From contig CAZVLN010000007.1 of assembly GCA_964627995.1 (NCBI GenBank), forward strand, positions 17,326-81,325: a DNA stretch of 64,000 bases, written 5' to 3'. Source of the DNA: JAWLFI01 sp964627995. GTDB lineage: Bacteria > Bacteroidota > Bacteroidia > Chitinophagales > Saprospiraceae. Made by a program: the position numbers and the translations under genes. The notes beneath the pieces were generated by a model. The model ran no database searches. It was not told the DNA's origin and worked only from the letters and a program-made list of their open reading frames with translations. Positions 18,479 through 27,363 of this stretch are shown piece by piece. How positions within the stretch are numbered: position 1 is the stretch's first letter; each line of letters begins with the position of its first letter.

Positions 18479-20230
18479 ATGGATAAACTTATACTCACCA
18501 TTAGTTTTCTATTTTTCATCTCTTCAATTTTACAAGCCCAAATTATACCTACGGAAATTCAATATAATCCGCCAGAATTCGGTCAGGATTCTCTGGAATA
18601 TCTCGAATTATATAATAACTCCGGTCAAAGTATAAATTTAGAAGGCTATACTTTTACTCAAGGGGTTTCTTATACTTTTCCCGATGTAGACTTTCCGCCA
18701 GAAAGCTATATCGTTTTAGCAGTAAATGATACGGCCTTTCTCAACACCTTTGGGTTTTCCCCACTTTCGCAATGGGAAAGTGGGGCATTAAATAATTCAG
18801 GGGAGCCAATAGAATTACAAGACGCACTGGGAAATACTGTTTTTATTACAGAGTACGCTGATAACGATCCCTGGCCCGCTGGCGCTGACGGCGATGGGTT
18901 TTCGCTAGAACTATGTGATCTTGATGAAGATGTAAGCATGGCTTCATCATGGGGCTTGAGTGATGCTGCGACAGGAATTATGATCGATGGTGTAGAAATA
19001 TATGGCACACCCGGGCAAGCCAATAATCCCGACTGTAGTGAGCGATTTGATCACCGTATCGAGGTGAGCAGCAATGTATTTACGCCCGCAGATATTACTA
19101 TTACGGAAGGTGAAACCATCCTTTGGGAAAATATAAATGGTTTTCACAATGTAGACGGTCGCCAAACCACTTACCCAAACAATCCGGAAAGTTTTTATTC
19201 CGGCTCTACGGCCCCAGCGCCATGGACTTTTACGCATACTTTTAGTGAAGTAGGACAATACACCTACGAGTGCACACCACATGCTGCTTTAGGAATGATT
19301 GGAACGATAACTGTTGAACCGGAGCAGGTTGACCCCGATGAATTTCCCAACTACGATATTGGCGTGGTCACAACCAATAATGTTGAGGGAGTACCCGACT
19401 CGCTCGGCGTCCAGTGTAGTCTTCAAGGGCTCATTCATGGAGCAAACCTCAGGGAATCTGGTTATATATTTACCATTATCGATTCACTTGGAGATGGAAT
19501 CGGTGTGTTTAGATCATCAGATATCGGTAATTACCAGCCAAAACCTGGAGATGAAGTTCTCATTGAAGGAAGTATAAGCCAATTCAATGGCCTTACTCAA
19601 ATCGAGGCTGGCAATATTATTTTATTATCCGAAAATAATGATCTTGTTTCTCCTATGGTCATATCTGGTAATGTCTTATCCGAAATAACCGAGTCTCAAT
19701 ATGTCCTAACCGGACCAGTCACCTTTGTTGACCCTGATCAGTGGGATGGGACAGGTAATAGCTTTAACTTTGATGTAGAGGATGTTAATGGAATAAGATA
19801 TGATATACGAATAGATAGAAACACGGATTTGGCAGGGCTAGATGTGCCGCCTTTACCGAATGGATTCGATGATACTTTTATACTCTATGGTGTAGGAGGT
19901 CAATTTGACTCTAGCTTACCCTTTGATGATGGGTATCAACTTCGTCCATCATTTACCAGTGACTTCGAAGTTGTCACATCTCTTCCACAGGTTCAAGAAG
20001 CCTCATTTTTACTCTATCCCAATCCCGCTAAGGACTGGATTCAAATCCAAAACCTCCCAAAAAATGCATATCGTTTAGTAATCTATGATACCAGTGGCAA
20101 AGTTTTGCAGGAAGTCATTAATCCTTCTTCACATCATAGACTGAATGTTTCAAGGGCAATTCCAGGCACATATATAATACAGCTTATCGGAGACAATCTT
20201 AATGAATCCAAGCTATTCTCGATTGAATAA
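18479..20230 (+). CDS. T9SS-sorted lamin-tail / blue-copper (cupredoxin) protein
   Basis: A 583-aa secreted protein, taken from the ATG at 18479 so that it opens with the signal MDKLILTISFLFFISSILQA; a frame extension of 13 codons is unlikely. Domains: a lamin-tail-like beta-sandwich (about 22-160, with EIQYNPPEFGQDSLEYLEL), a cupredoxin domain (about 190-280), an OB-like domain (about 285-495) and a C-terminal T9SS sorting domain (LLYPNPAKDW near 510 to the end). The cupredoxin has a full type 1 copper set, H223, C265, H268 and M273, with plastocyanin-type C-x2-H-x4-M spacing, so it should bind copper and may carry electrons at the cell surface. It is followed after 12 nt by a patatin gene. 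Confidence 0.85.
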   Translation: MDKLILTISFLFFISSILQAQIIPTEIQYNPPEFGQDSLEYLELYNNSGQSINLEGYTFTQGVSYTFPDVDFPPESYIVLAVNDTAFLNTFGFSPLSQWESGALNNSGEPIELQDALGNTVFITEYADNDPWPAGADGDGFSLELCDLDEDVSMASSWGLSDAATGIMIDGVEIYGTPGQANNPDCSERFDHRIEVSSNVFTPADITITEGETILWENINGFHNVDGRQTTYPNNPESFYSGSTAPAPWTFTHTFSEVGQYTYECTPHAALGMIGTITVEPEQVDPDEFPNYDIGVVTTNNVEGVPDSLGVQCSLQGLIHGANLRESGYIFTIIDSLGDGIGVFRSSDIGNYQPKPGDEVLIEGSISQFNGLTQIEAGNIILLSENNDLVSPMVISGNVLSEITESQYVLTGPVTFVDPDQWDGTGNSFNFDVEDVNGIRYDIRIDRNTDLAGLDVPPLPNGFDDTFILYGVGGQFDSSLPFDDGYQLRPSFTSDFEVVTSLPQVQEASFLLYPNPAKDWIQIQNLPKNAYRLVIYDTSGKVLQEVINPSSHHRLNVSRAIPGTYIIQLIGDNLNESKLFSIE

Positions 20231-20242
20231 ATCATTTCTATA

Positions 20243-21043
20243 ATGAAAAAAATTGGAGTGGTGCTATCGGGCGGAGGAATCCGAGGTGTAGCACATATAG
20301 GCTTTCTCAAATTTCTAGAAGAAGAGGGTATTACACCTGATTACTTTGCCGGGGCTAGCGCAGGCAGCATTGTAGGGGCTTTGGCCGCTTCAGGTCACTC
20401 GTCCGATAAAATTCTTGAAATTGCTAAGGAGAACAAAATCTTTTCTGCAATTAAACCCAGTTGGCCATCATTAGGGTTAACAGCATTGGATAAGTTACCT
20501 TCCATACTGAGTAAATATATAGATGTTGATCGCATTGAAGAGCTGCCTAAAATGCTGGCGATTTCAGCCTCATGTCTTACACAGGCAAATTCTCGAATAT
20601 TTACTAGCGGACCGCTGTTTACAACCGTTCAAGCATCGTGCTCCATTCCAGTAATTTTCAGACCTGTAGAGATTGACGATGAACTCTATGTCGATGGCGG
20701 TCTCTTAAATAATATTCCTGCACAGGGAATTCGAGATCAGGCAGATGTACTCCTGGGTTTTAATTTAGTTCCGGGTAATCCAATAGATAAAGAAGAGATT
20801 TCCTCAATTTTCAAGTTAGCCATGCGCACTTTTGAACTCGCTATTAGCAGCAGCGCTCGTGACGGTGCAGACTTATGCGATGTACTAGTAGCTTCAGATA
20901 GGGTAGAAAATGATCCCATCTTTTATTCAAATAACATAGACAAAATATATGAAAAAGGCTATCAGGCAGCACAAAAACGAAAAGAAGATATTTTGGCCGC
21001 CTGCAACAGTCAGTCAGAAACTTCTCATGCTGCTAACGATTAA
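20243..21043 (+). CDS. Patatin-like phospholipase
   Basis: A 266-aa lipid acyl hydrolase of the RssA/YchK kind. It shows the oxyanion-hole glycine loop SGGGIRG (9-15), nucleophile S39 within GASAG, and catalytic D151 in the DGG motif, so the Ser-Asp dyad is complete. There is no export signal; a cytoplasmic place is likely. It starts 12 nt after the copper protein, which suggests one transcript, although the functional link is not clear. The last ~15 residues are polar and probably unstructured. Confidence 0.93.
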   Translation: MKKIGVVLSGGGIRGVAHIGFLKFLEEEGITPDYFAGASAGSIVGALAASGHSSDKILEIAKENKIFSAIKPSWPSLGLTALDKLPSILSKYIDVDRIEELPKMLAISASCLTQANSRIFTSGPLFTTVQASCSIPVIFRPVEIDDELYVDGGLLNNIPAQGIRDQADVLLGFNLVPGNPIDKEEISSIFKLAMRTFELAISSSARDGADLCDVLVASDRVENDPIFYSNNIDKIYEKGYQAAQKRKEDILAACNSQSETSHAAND

Positions 21044-21060
21044 TAATGTCTTTTTCACTT

Positions 21061-21312
21061 TTAGGGCGGTCCACGGCTACCTGTGCGGCTTTACACGAAA
21101 AAACAGTCTTTAACGAGTTAATATGAAAATATTACAATGACTCAAGTTTAATAGCCGTGGCGCTACGCTTCGGGGCTCGTTCGGGTTTTTCGGCCTATGT
21201 ACGCCTAAAGTTGCGTACGCCGGCCGCCTCACTCGGCCCGCTCTTAGGCAAATAGCCTTCGAGCGGTCTTTCACCCCTATGCATCGCTACCGCTATACAT
21301 AATTCATGGCTA
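21061..21312. repeat. GC-rich intergenic island with inverted repeats (island B)
   Basis: This fills the gap between the convergent patatin and pyrR genes. CCACGGCTA (21071-21079) is repeated inverted as TAGCCGTGG (21152-21160), and GTACGC-CTAAAGTT-GCGTAC forms a hairpin at 21199-21218 flanked by GGCC on both sides. A palindrome around CACCTA/TAGGTG straddles the pyrR stop. The TATGCATCGCTAC segment near 21280 resembles, on the other strand, the GCATAGCG words of islands A and C. No plausible coding frame is present. Confidence 0.5.
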
Positions 21313-21315
21313 CAC

Positions 21316-21804
21316 CTATTTTAGGTGGACCGCGTAGTTATCTCCTTCTAAATACACATCAATATGCTCTTTTAGGGTAGTGGCTAAGGAAAGTCCCATA
21401 AAGTCAACTTTGATGGGATATGCCTTATGCTTCCGATCTACCAATACTGCAGCCTCTAAAGTAGAGGGTAAGCTTTTCAAAAAGGGTTGACAGGCAAAAA
21501 AAAGCGTCCTGCCTGTATTAGCGACATCATCTGTTACAATAATATGACTTCCTTTTGGGATATTTAATGGCTTTACATCTATTTCTGAGGTATGCGGTGC
21601 TGCAGGATTAAGAGAAATACGATAGTGTTTTATATTTATATCGCATATTTCATTTAATTGATTTGATAGGAGTTGACCAAATAAATGACCGTTATTATTT
21701 ACCCCTGCGATAATAATTTCGGGTTTATCGTAATGTTCTTCCCAAACTTGAAAGGCCATTCGCTTAACTTTCTGAATGACTTTTTGATGATTCATGATTT
21801 CCAT
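21316..21804 (-). CDS. pyrR: PyrR-like phosphoribosyltransferase
   Basis: A 162-aa type I phosphoribosyltransferase. The PRPP-binding loop is VTDDVANTGRT and the segment LVDRKHKAYPIKVDFMG matches the LVDRGHRELPI-like signature of PyrR, which is both a uracil phosphoribosyltransferase and an attenuation regulator of pyr genes in some bacteria. Whether this one regulates RNA is unknown; no attenuator was recognised near it. A second ATG three codons in is an alternative start. Monocistronic, 3' end abutting island B. Confidence 0.85.
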   Translation of the reverse strand: MEIMNHQKVIQKVKRMAFQVWEEHYDKPEIIIAGVNNNGHLFGQLLSNQLNEICDINIKHYRISLNPAAPHTSEIDVKPLNIPKGSHIIVTDDVANTGRTLFFACQPFLKSLPSTLEAAVLVDRKHKAYPIKVDFMGLSLATTLKEHIDVYLEGDNYAVHLK

Positions 21805-21894
21805 ATGTCAAAAATAACTAATCTTTACGCACAATCTGCATGGATTTCGTAAATTCACCATATCCGTATATATTGAAACCCAATAATTTCGTGT

Positions 21895-23247
21895 ATGATA
21901 CAGCAGATCGTTTTTTTTATCGTAATCCTGGGGGTAAGCATTTTTGCTTTTAATAAATATGCCCAACTTATACAAAATATCAGGTTAGGACATGCCGAAG
22001 AAATACGGGGCCCGAGTACCTCTAGATGGAAAAATGTCCTTTTAGTGGCGTTTGGTCAGAAAAAAATGTTCAAAAACTGGATTCCGGCTATTTTCCATTT
22101 CTTTATTTACGTGGCGTTTTTATTTACTCAAATTGAACTTATTGAAATCATCATTGATGGATTCACTGGCGTTCACAGATTTTTTGCTGATAAGCTTTCC
22201 ATCGTCTATCCAATAATTATCAACACCATAGAAGTGCTTTCTATATTAGCATTTATCGCTACACTGGTTTTTTTGATTAGAAGAAATATGTTATACATCC
22301 CTCGGTTCAAAAAACCTGAAATGAAGGGGTGGCCTAAATTAGATGCCAACCTTATTTTAATTGGCGAGCTACTATTAATTATTGGTATTTTCACCATGAA
22401 TGGAACAGACTCTATTCTCCAAAAATTAGATCCTGAACACTATCCAGAGGCTGGGCCATTTTTTCTTTCCGACACTATTGGTCCCCTGCTTTTTGGGGGG
22501 CTTGAGAAAAGCACCCTAATTGTATTGGAACGTACAGGTTGGTGGCTTCATTTTTTGATGGTTATGGCTTTTTTAGCCTATTTACCTTATTCAAAACATT
22601 TGCACATACTTTTAGCTTTTCCAAATACCTATTTTTCTAAGCTCAACAGTCGAGGTGAAATGTCTAATATGCCTGAAATCACATCTGAAATCAAATCAAT
22701 GCTTGGTCTGACAAACGAAGAAGCCCCCATGAGTGATGAAATACCTGAGTTTGGAGCAAAAGACGTTACTGATTTGAGTTGGCGATCTTTATTGGGTGCA
22801 TTTTCATGTACAGAGTGTGGACGTTGCACTGCTGAGTGTCCAGCAAATATTACAGGCAAAAAACTTTCTCCTCGAAAAATTGTAATGGACATCAGGGATC
22901 GGGCAGAAGAAGTGGGTAATAAAATACGTTCTGGAAATTCTGAGTATATAGCCGCGGATAAGATGGAAGAGGGTGAGTTAAACAGAGATACCTTCGATGA
23001 TGGAAAATCATTATTCGATTATATTAGTTCAGAGGAATTAGCCGCCTGTACAACCTGCAGTGCTTGCGTTGAAGCCTGTCCAGTTTTAATTAATCCTTTA
23101 GAGCCTATTTTGGAAATGAGGAGATACGAAATTTTAACAGAGGCTGCCGGTCCTAAGGATTGGGCACCTATGTTCACTAGCATTGAAAATGGAGGTGCTG
23201 TATGGCAAGTGCCAGACGAAAGGGTAGATTGGACAAAAGAATCTTAA
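21895..23247 (+). CDS. Membrane-bound (Fe-S) oxidoreductase, HdrD/GlpC-like with heme-b-type membrane domain
   Basis: A 450-aa protein with about five membrane helices in residues 1-240, similar in layout to the NarI/HdrE cytochrome subunit, then a soluble domain with two ferredoxin-type clusters: C305-x2-C308-x2-C311-x3-C315 and C385-x2-C388-x2-C391-x3-C395. Candidate heme-ligand histidines lie in the helices (FHFF near 68, WWLHFL near 219). It probably passes electrons between a quinone pool or membrane carrier and the CCG-domain subunit encoded 25 nt downstream. Electron donor and acceptor are unknown. Confidence 0.85.
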   Translation: MIQQIVFFIVILGVSIFAFNKYAQLIQNIRLGHAEEIRGPSTSRWKNVLLVAFGQKKMFKNWIPAIFHFFIYVAFLFTQIELIEIIIDGFTGVHRFFADKLSIVYPIIINTIEVLSILAFIATLVFLIRRNMLYIPRFKKPEMKGWPKLDANLILIGELLLIIGIFTMNGTDSILQKLDPEHYPEAGPFFLSDTIGPLLFGGLEKSTLIVLERTGWWLHFLMVMAFLAYLPYSKHLHILLAFPNTYFSKLNSRGEMSNMPEITSEIKSMLGLTNEEAPMSDEIPEFGAKDVTDLSWRSLLGAFSCTECGRCTAECPANITGKKLSPRKIVMDIRDRAEEVGNKIRSGNSEYIAADKMEEGELNRDTFDDGKSLFDYISSEELAACTTCSACVEACPVLINPLEPILEMRRYEILTEAAGPKDWAPMFTSIENGGAVWQVPDERVDWTKES

Positions 23248-23272
23248 ATAATTACTTTAAAAAACACATGTT

Positions 23273-24058
23273 ATGAATGTTCCCATTTTGTCAGAACTTA
23301 AAGACCAGGGAAAAGATATAGAAATCCTATTTTGGGTAGGCTGCGCGGGCAGTTTTGACGATAGAGCGAAAAAAGTAACTAAAGCTTTTGTTACTATTTT
23401 GAATGAGGTTGGAATTGACTTTGCTATTCTTGGTAATGAAGAACAATGCACAGGTGACCCTGCACGAAGAGCTGGGAATGAGTTTCTATATCAAATGATG
23501 GCTATTCAAAATGTGGAAACCTTAAACAGCTATAATATAAATAAAATTGTTACTACTTGTCCGCATTGCTTCAATACCATTAAAAATGAGTACCCCCAAT
23601 TTGGCGGCGAATATGAAGTTATTCACCATTCTCAATTACTACAGGAACTTATTGACGAAGGCAGAATAAAGCTTAAAGAGGGGGGGACCTTCAAGGGTAA
23701 AAAGATAACCTATCACGACAGTTGCTATTTAGGTCGTGTAAATGGAATATATGAAGCACCACGAACAGTTTTACAAGAACTTGATGCCGACTTTGTAGAA
23801 ATGAAAAGATGCAAGTCAAAAGGATTATGTTGTGGGGCAGGAGGAGCTCAAATGTGGAAAGAGGACGAATCTGGAGACAAACGGATCAATATGGAAAGAG
23901 TTGGCGAAGCCTTAGATACCGGCGCTGAAGTTATTGCCGCTAATTGCCCATTTTGTTTGACGATGATGCAGGATGGAGTGAGTGGAGAAAACAAGGAAAA
24001 TGATGTGATGGTTTATGATCTTAGTGAATTGATTGTTAATAATAATGAATGGTCTTAA
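23273..24058 (+). CDS. CCG-domain (HdrB/LutA-like) Fe-S subunit
   Basis: A 261-aa soluble protein with two cysteine-rich CCG domains. Domain 1 carries C24, C59 and C96-x2-C99; domain 2 carries C151, the C186-C187-G motif and C225-x2-C228. In HdrB such domains bind non-cubane [4Fe-4S] clusters that reduce disulfides; in LutA/GlpC relatives they serve lactate or glycerol-3-phosphate oxidation. No dehydrogenase for either substrate is adjacent, so the reaction is open. It follows the membrane subunit by 25 nt and precedes two conserved-looking small proteins. Confidence 0.88.
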   Translation: MNVPILSELKDQGKDIEILFWVGCAGSFDDRAKKVTKAFVTILNEVGIDFAILGNEEQCTGDPARRAGNEFLYQMMAIQNVETLNSYNINKIVTTCPHCFNTIKNEYPQFGGEYEVIHHSQLLQELIDEGRIKLKEGGTFKGKKITYHDSCYLGRVNGIYEAPRTVLQELDADFVEMKRCKSKGLCCGAGGAQMWKEDESGDKRINMERVGEALDTGAEVIAANCPFCLTMMQDGVSGENKENDVMVYDLSELIVNNNEWS

Positions 24059-24060
24059 AT

Positions 24061-24564
24061 ATGTTTGTTAACTCTAATGAAATATCCGAAAAAGCCCGCG
24101 TATGGGTATATTCTGCAAACCGCTTTTTTAAAGAATCTGAACTTCCCCTTATACAGGAAAAAATTAAATCCTTTCTCTCTAGATGGACAGCACACAACAA
24201 AAATTTGGAATCCACATTTGCCATCAGATATAATCGCCACATCATTATCGCGGTAGATGAGGAATCAGCTAAAGCCTCGGGATGTTCTATCGACAGTTGC
24301 GTAAAATTTATTCAAGCGCTAGGAGAGGAGCACGACTTTGACGGATTAGATCGACTTAATTATACGTTCATTGACAATAATGCCCCTTATATGATAGAGC
24401 ACCACAATCTAAATGCAGCATTCCAAAATAAGGAGATTCAACTAAATACGCCCTTCGTAAATCCGCTAGTAAAAAATTGGAAAGAATATAAAGACTCTTT
24501 CCTTGTTTCACTCAAAAATAGCTTTCTTATTAGATTTATTGATGCTGAGATTGCAAAAACATGA
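24061..24564 (+). CDS. Conserved Bacteroidota protein of unknown function (often mislabelled ABC transporter ATPase)
   Basis: 167 aa from the ATG two bases after the preceding stop; an ATG at 24049 that overlaps the stop would add four residues. There is no P-loop, signal peptide or membrane helix. The segment IIIAVDEESAKASGCSIDSCVKFIQ, with its paired cysteines, is the most distinctive part, and W/F-rich helices surround it. From memory, proteins with this segment occur across Bacteroidota and are sometimes annotated as ABC transporter ATPase, a label the sequence does not support. Position suggests a role with the Fe-S subunits, perhaps assembly or regulation (inference). Confidence 0.75.
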   Translation: MFVNSNEISEKARVWVYSANRFFKESELPLIQEKIKSFLSRWTAHNKNLESTFAIRYNRHIIIAVDEESAKASGCSIDSCVKFIQALGEEHDFDGLDRLNYTFIDNNAPYMIEHHNLNAAFQNKEIQLNTPFVNPLVKNWKEYKDSFLVSLKNSFLIRFIDAEIAKT

Positions 24565-25034
24565 TCCGTAAAGTAAAAACCTGGCTTGGCATTGAGGGCG
24601 TTAAAATTAATCTTGACTTTCCTACTGCAGCATCTAAAGGGCAGGAAGAAATAAAGCTTGTATTATCCCTGACATCCCTTTCAAAGCAAAAGGTGAAACA
24701 AATTCTGCTTACGTTTAAAGAAGTATATACTAGAGGACGAGGAGATCACAAACGAATATCTGAATTTGTTCTTGCGGACTGGCAGCAAGATAAAACGATT
24801 GAAGTCGATAAGAACCAAATTCAATTTATTCCCATTTCTATAAGACCTAATTGGCAAGACTCAGAAATAGAAAAGTGGCAAGAAAAAGGTAGCTTTCGAA
24901 AAGTATTAGGTCAATGGGCAAAAAAATTGTACGGCGTAAAATCAGAGTATTTTATTGAGGTTAAATTAGATGTTGCGAAGACAAAATTGAATCCTTATTT
25001 TATTACTAGGGTAGAATTTTCACCAGACCTTTAG
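24561..25034 (+). CDS. Hypothetical protein, possibly arrestin-fold (Spo0M-like)
   Basis: 157 aa, starting in an ATGA overlap with the preceding gene, so translational coupling is likely. The start RKVKTWLGIEGVKINLDFP and the repeated beta-strand pattern (KLVLSLTSLSKQKVKQILLTF; IQFIPISIRP; YFIEVKLDVAKTKL) recall the arrestin-like fold of Spo0M proteins, but similarity is faint and I hold this loosely. No membrane or export signal. It ends in a 4-nt tail-to-tail overlap with the convergent TPR lipoprotein gene (TTAG). Confidence 0.6.
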   Translation: MIRKVKTWLGIEGVKINLDFPTAASKGQEEIKLVLSLTSLSKQKVKQILLTFKEVYTRGRGDHKRISEFVLADWQQDKTIEVDKNQIQFIPISIRPNWQDSEIEKWQEKGSFRKVLGQWAKKLYGVKSEYFIEVKLDVAKTKLNPYFITRVEFSPDL

Positions 25035-25954
25035 TTATTTTTCGACATGTTTTCCAATCGCTCTAATATTTCCTCATCAGTAAGGTGTACCTCCTGCAAA
25101 AGGATTCTCACCTGTGAGGACAAATTATGTTTGGGATGTTTTTCCAAAAATTGCTTGTAATAAAATTCAGCTTCGTCATTCTGCTTAGCCTGGTCTAGCA
25201 TAAAAGCTTTTTGAAATAATGCTTCTGGTGCTTGAGGTAATTCACTGAATTCATCGATGACATCATCGTAAAGAATCGCTGCCATATTATTATTTCCATA
25301 ACCTCTAGATAAACTTGCAGCTTTAAGCAAATGTTGGGCAGATTGTTCATTTTGGACATATATCAGATGTAGTTGAGCCAATGCGATATAATCTTTGATC
25401 AACTTATTAGGCAGATTTTTATCGGACTCAATTCTATGTCGAATCTTTTTTTCGGCATCTAGAATTTGTTTTTCAAGTGTCTTCATATCGCTTGGCAAAT
25501 TATTTGTGGCTTTTTCAAATAATGAAGACTTAGGATAATGATCAGCAATTACCTTATAATAGGTCTTTGCTATCAAACTTCGGTCTGTATGCTGATCTAT
25601 GGTGTTAGCTAATTGGAATATTAAACTGTCTGCCCCTACGAAATCCTTTTGGTTTCGAAGCGCCTGTAAAACCCCTTTCTCAGCTTCTTCAGGAACTTTT
25701 TCAGTGATTAATGCTGCAGATAATATTTTCCAATGCCTGGCTTCTCTTTGTGTTGAAAGCGATTCTAATCTCAGTGAATCATAGGTGTTGTAAACCAAGC
25801 TTTGCCACTCGTCAGAATTAATGGACTCCTTTACTTTTTCTTGTATATAATCTTTTTGACTGTCATCAGCAGTTGGATTTCCTGAAGTACATGATGACAA
25901 CCAGACAAATAGTAGCATTATTATGGACACAGAATAAATCTCAATTTTTTTCAT
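25031..25954 (-). CDS. TPR-repeat lipoprotein
   Basis: 307 aa from the ATG complementary to 25952-25954 (the frame extends to a TTG four codons earlier). The signal peptide ends in a lipobox LSSC with C22 as the lipidated residue. The rest is helical, with tetratricopeptide-like pairs clearest around AAILYDDVIDEFSELPQAPEALFQKAFML and DEAEFYYKQFLEKHPKH, near the C-terminus. Such lipoproteins act as scaffolds in the periplasm or at the outer membrane; no partner is evident. The stop codon interlocks with that of the convergent gene. Confidence 0.8.
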   Translation of the reverse strand: MKKIEIYSVSIIMLLFVWLSSCTSGNPTADDSQKDYIQEKVKESINSDEWQSLVYNTYDSLRLESLSTQREARHWKILSAALITEKVPEEAEKGVLQALRNQKDFVGADSLIFQLANTIDQHTDRSLIAKTYYKVIADHYPKSSLFEKATNNLPSDMKTLEKQILDAEKKIRHRIESDKNLPNKLIKDYIALAQLHLIYVQNEQSAQHLLKAASLSRGYGNNNMAAILYDDVIDEFSELPQAPEALFQKAFMLDQAKQNDEAEFYYKQFLEKHPKHNLSSQVRILLQEVHLTDEEILERLENMSKNN

Positions 25955-26007
25955 ATTTATTTTCAACTAGTTAACTGATGTACACGTTACAATAAAAATA
26001 CAGTTTT

Positions 26008-27363
26008 ATGGCCACTTCAGTAAACTTTTTTTGGTTTAGAAGAGATTTAAGATTCCATGATAACCATGGCCTTCTTGAGTCCTTAAAGGCTGGGGACCCC
26101 GTTGTTCCCGTATTTATTTTTGATAAAGAAATCCTAGACGACTTAGAAGATAGGGATGACGCGCGAGTTACCTTTTTACATGATACTATTCATGAAATGG
26201 ATAAAAAGCTGGAGAAATGGAACAGTAGGTTGATCGTAAGATATGGCAGGCCCATAGATGTGTGGAAAAGTCTAATCAAAGAGTATAAACCGAATAGAAT
26301 CTACTGTAACCGAGATTATGAGCCCTATGCAAAAAAGAGAGACGGTGAAATTGAATCGCTATGCGAAAAAGAAGATATTAAATTTCACTCATTTAAAGAC
26401 CATATTATTTTTGAAAAAGACGAAGTCCGAACCGCTACGGATGGAGTATACACTGTTTTTACGCCCTACAAAAAGAAATGGTATAAAGTTCATGAAGCAG
26501 AACTGGATTCTGAGGAAAAATCAATTATCGAGAGTCCCCATTTAAAGTGCTATCCCTCAGAAGATCATTCTGATAAATTTTTTGAAATTTCAGATTCCGA
26601 TATACCCAGTCTTAAAAATATGGGCTTTGAGCGGTCTAGTTTATCTATTCCTGATAAGACAGTCAAGCAAAAAATAATAAAGGAGTACGATAAAAAGCGC
26701 AATTTTCCTGCGGTTGAAGGAACAAGCAGATTAGGCATTCATTACCGATTTGGAACAATTAGTATTCGAGAAAAAGCAAAAAAAGCATATCAACTAAACA
26801 ATACCTATTTAAATGAGCTCATTTGGAGAGATTTTTATAGTCAAATTTTGGATGCTTTTCCTCATGTAGTCGAGAAACCCTTTCGGGAAAAGTATGAATA
26901 TATTAATTGGCGCAATAACGAAACCGAATTTGCAAGGTGGTGTGAAGGAAAGACGGGATATCCTATCGTAGATGCTGGTATGCGCCAATTGAATGAAACC
27001 GGATATATGCATAATAGAGTTCGTATGATCACAGCCAGTTTCTTGACGAAACACTTGCTAATTGATTGGCGTTGGGGAGAGGCATATTTTGCGCGTAGAC
27101 TTTTAGATTATGAATTGTCTAGCAATAATGGCGGTTGGCAATGGGCCGCAGGAACAGGAACAGATGCGGCACCATATTTCCGAATCTTTAATCCGTATAC
27201 TCAGGTTGAAAAATTTGACAAGGATGAAAAATATCTCGATGAATGGGTTCCCGAAAGAAAAACAGATGAATATCCATCACCAATCGTAGATCATAAAGAG
27301 GCTAGACAGCGATGTCTGGATAGATATAAATCAGCCTTAAATGAATACGATGAAAATAATTAA
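26008..27363 (+). CDS. phrB: DNA photolyase / cryptochrome family protein (class I CPD type)
   Basis: A 451-aa flavoprotein. The N-terminal photolyase domain starts FFWFRRDLRFHDNHGL, and the FAD-binding domain carries EGTSRLGIHYRFGTIS, the ELIWRDFYSQIL helix, WCEGKTGYPIVDAGMRQL and the strongly conserved HNRVRMITASFLTKHLLIDWRWGE segment, with NNGGWQWAAGTGTDAAPYFRIFNP after it. These residues contact FAD and the lesion in class I CPD photolyases, so light-driven repair of pyrimidine dimers is the likely job. Monocistronic. Its stop overlaps that of the convergent gene by 4 nt (TTAA). Confidence 0.94.
   Translation: MATSVNFFWFRRDLRFHDNHGLLESLKAGDPVVPVFIFDKEILDDLEDRDDARVTFLHDTIHEMDKKLEKWNSRLIVRYGRPIDVWKSLIKEYKPNRIYCNRDYEPYAKKRDGEIESLCEKEDIKFHSFKDHIIFEKDEVRTATDGVYTVFTPYKKKWYKVHEAELDSEEKSIIESPHLKCYPSEDHSDKFFEISDSDIPSLKNMGFERSSLSIPDKTVKQKIIKEYDKKRNFPAVEGTSRLGIHYRFGTISIREKAKKAYQLNNTYLNELIWRDFYSQILDAFPHVVEKPFREKYEYINWRNNETEFARWCEGKTGYPIVDAGMRQLNETGYMHNRVRMITASFLTKHLLIDWRWGEAYFARRLLDYELSSNNGGWQWAAGTGTDAAPYFRIFNPYTQVEKFDKDEKYLDEWVPERKTDEYPSPIVDHKEARQRCLDRYKSALNEYDENN

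Noticed and set aside
24061..24564. ABC transporter ATPase label for the third gene of the redox cluster
   Set aside because: There is no Walker A, signature or Walker B in the protein.
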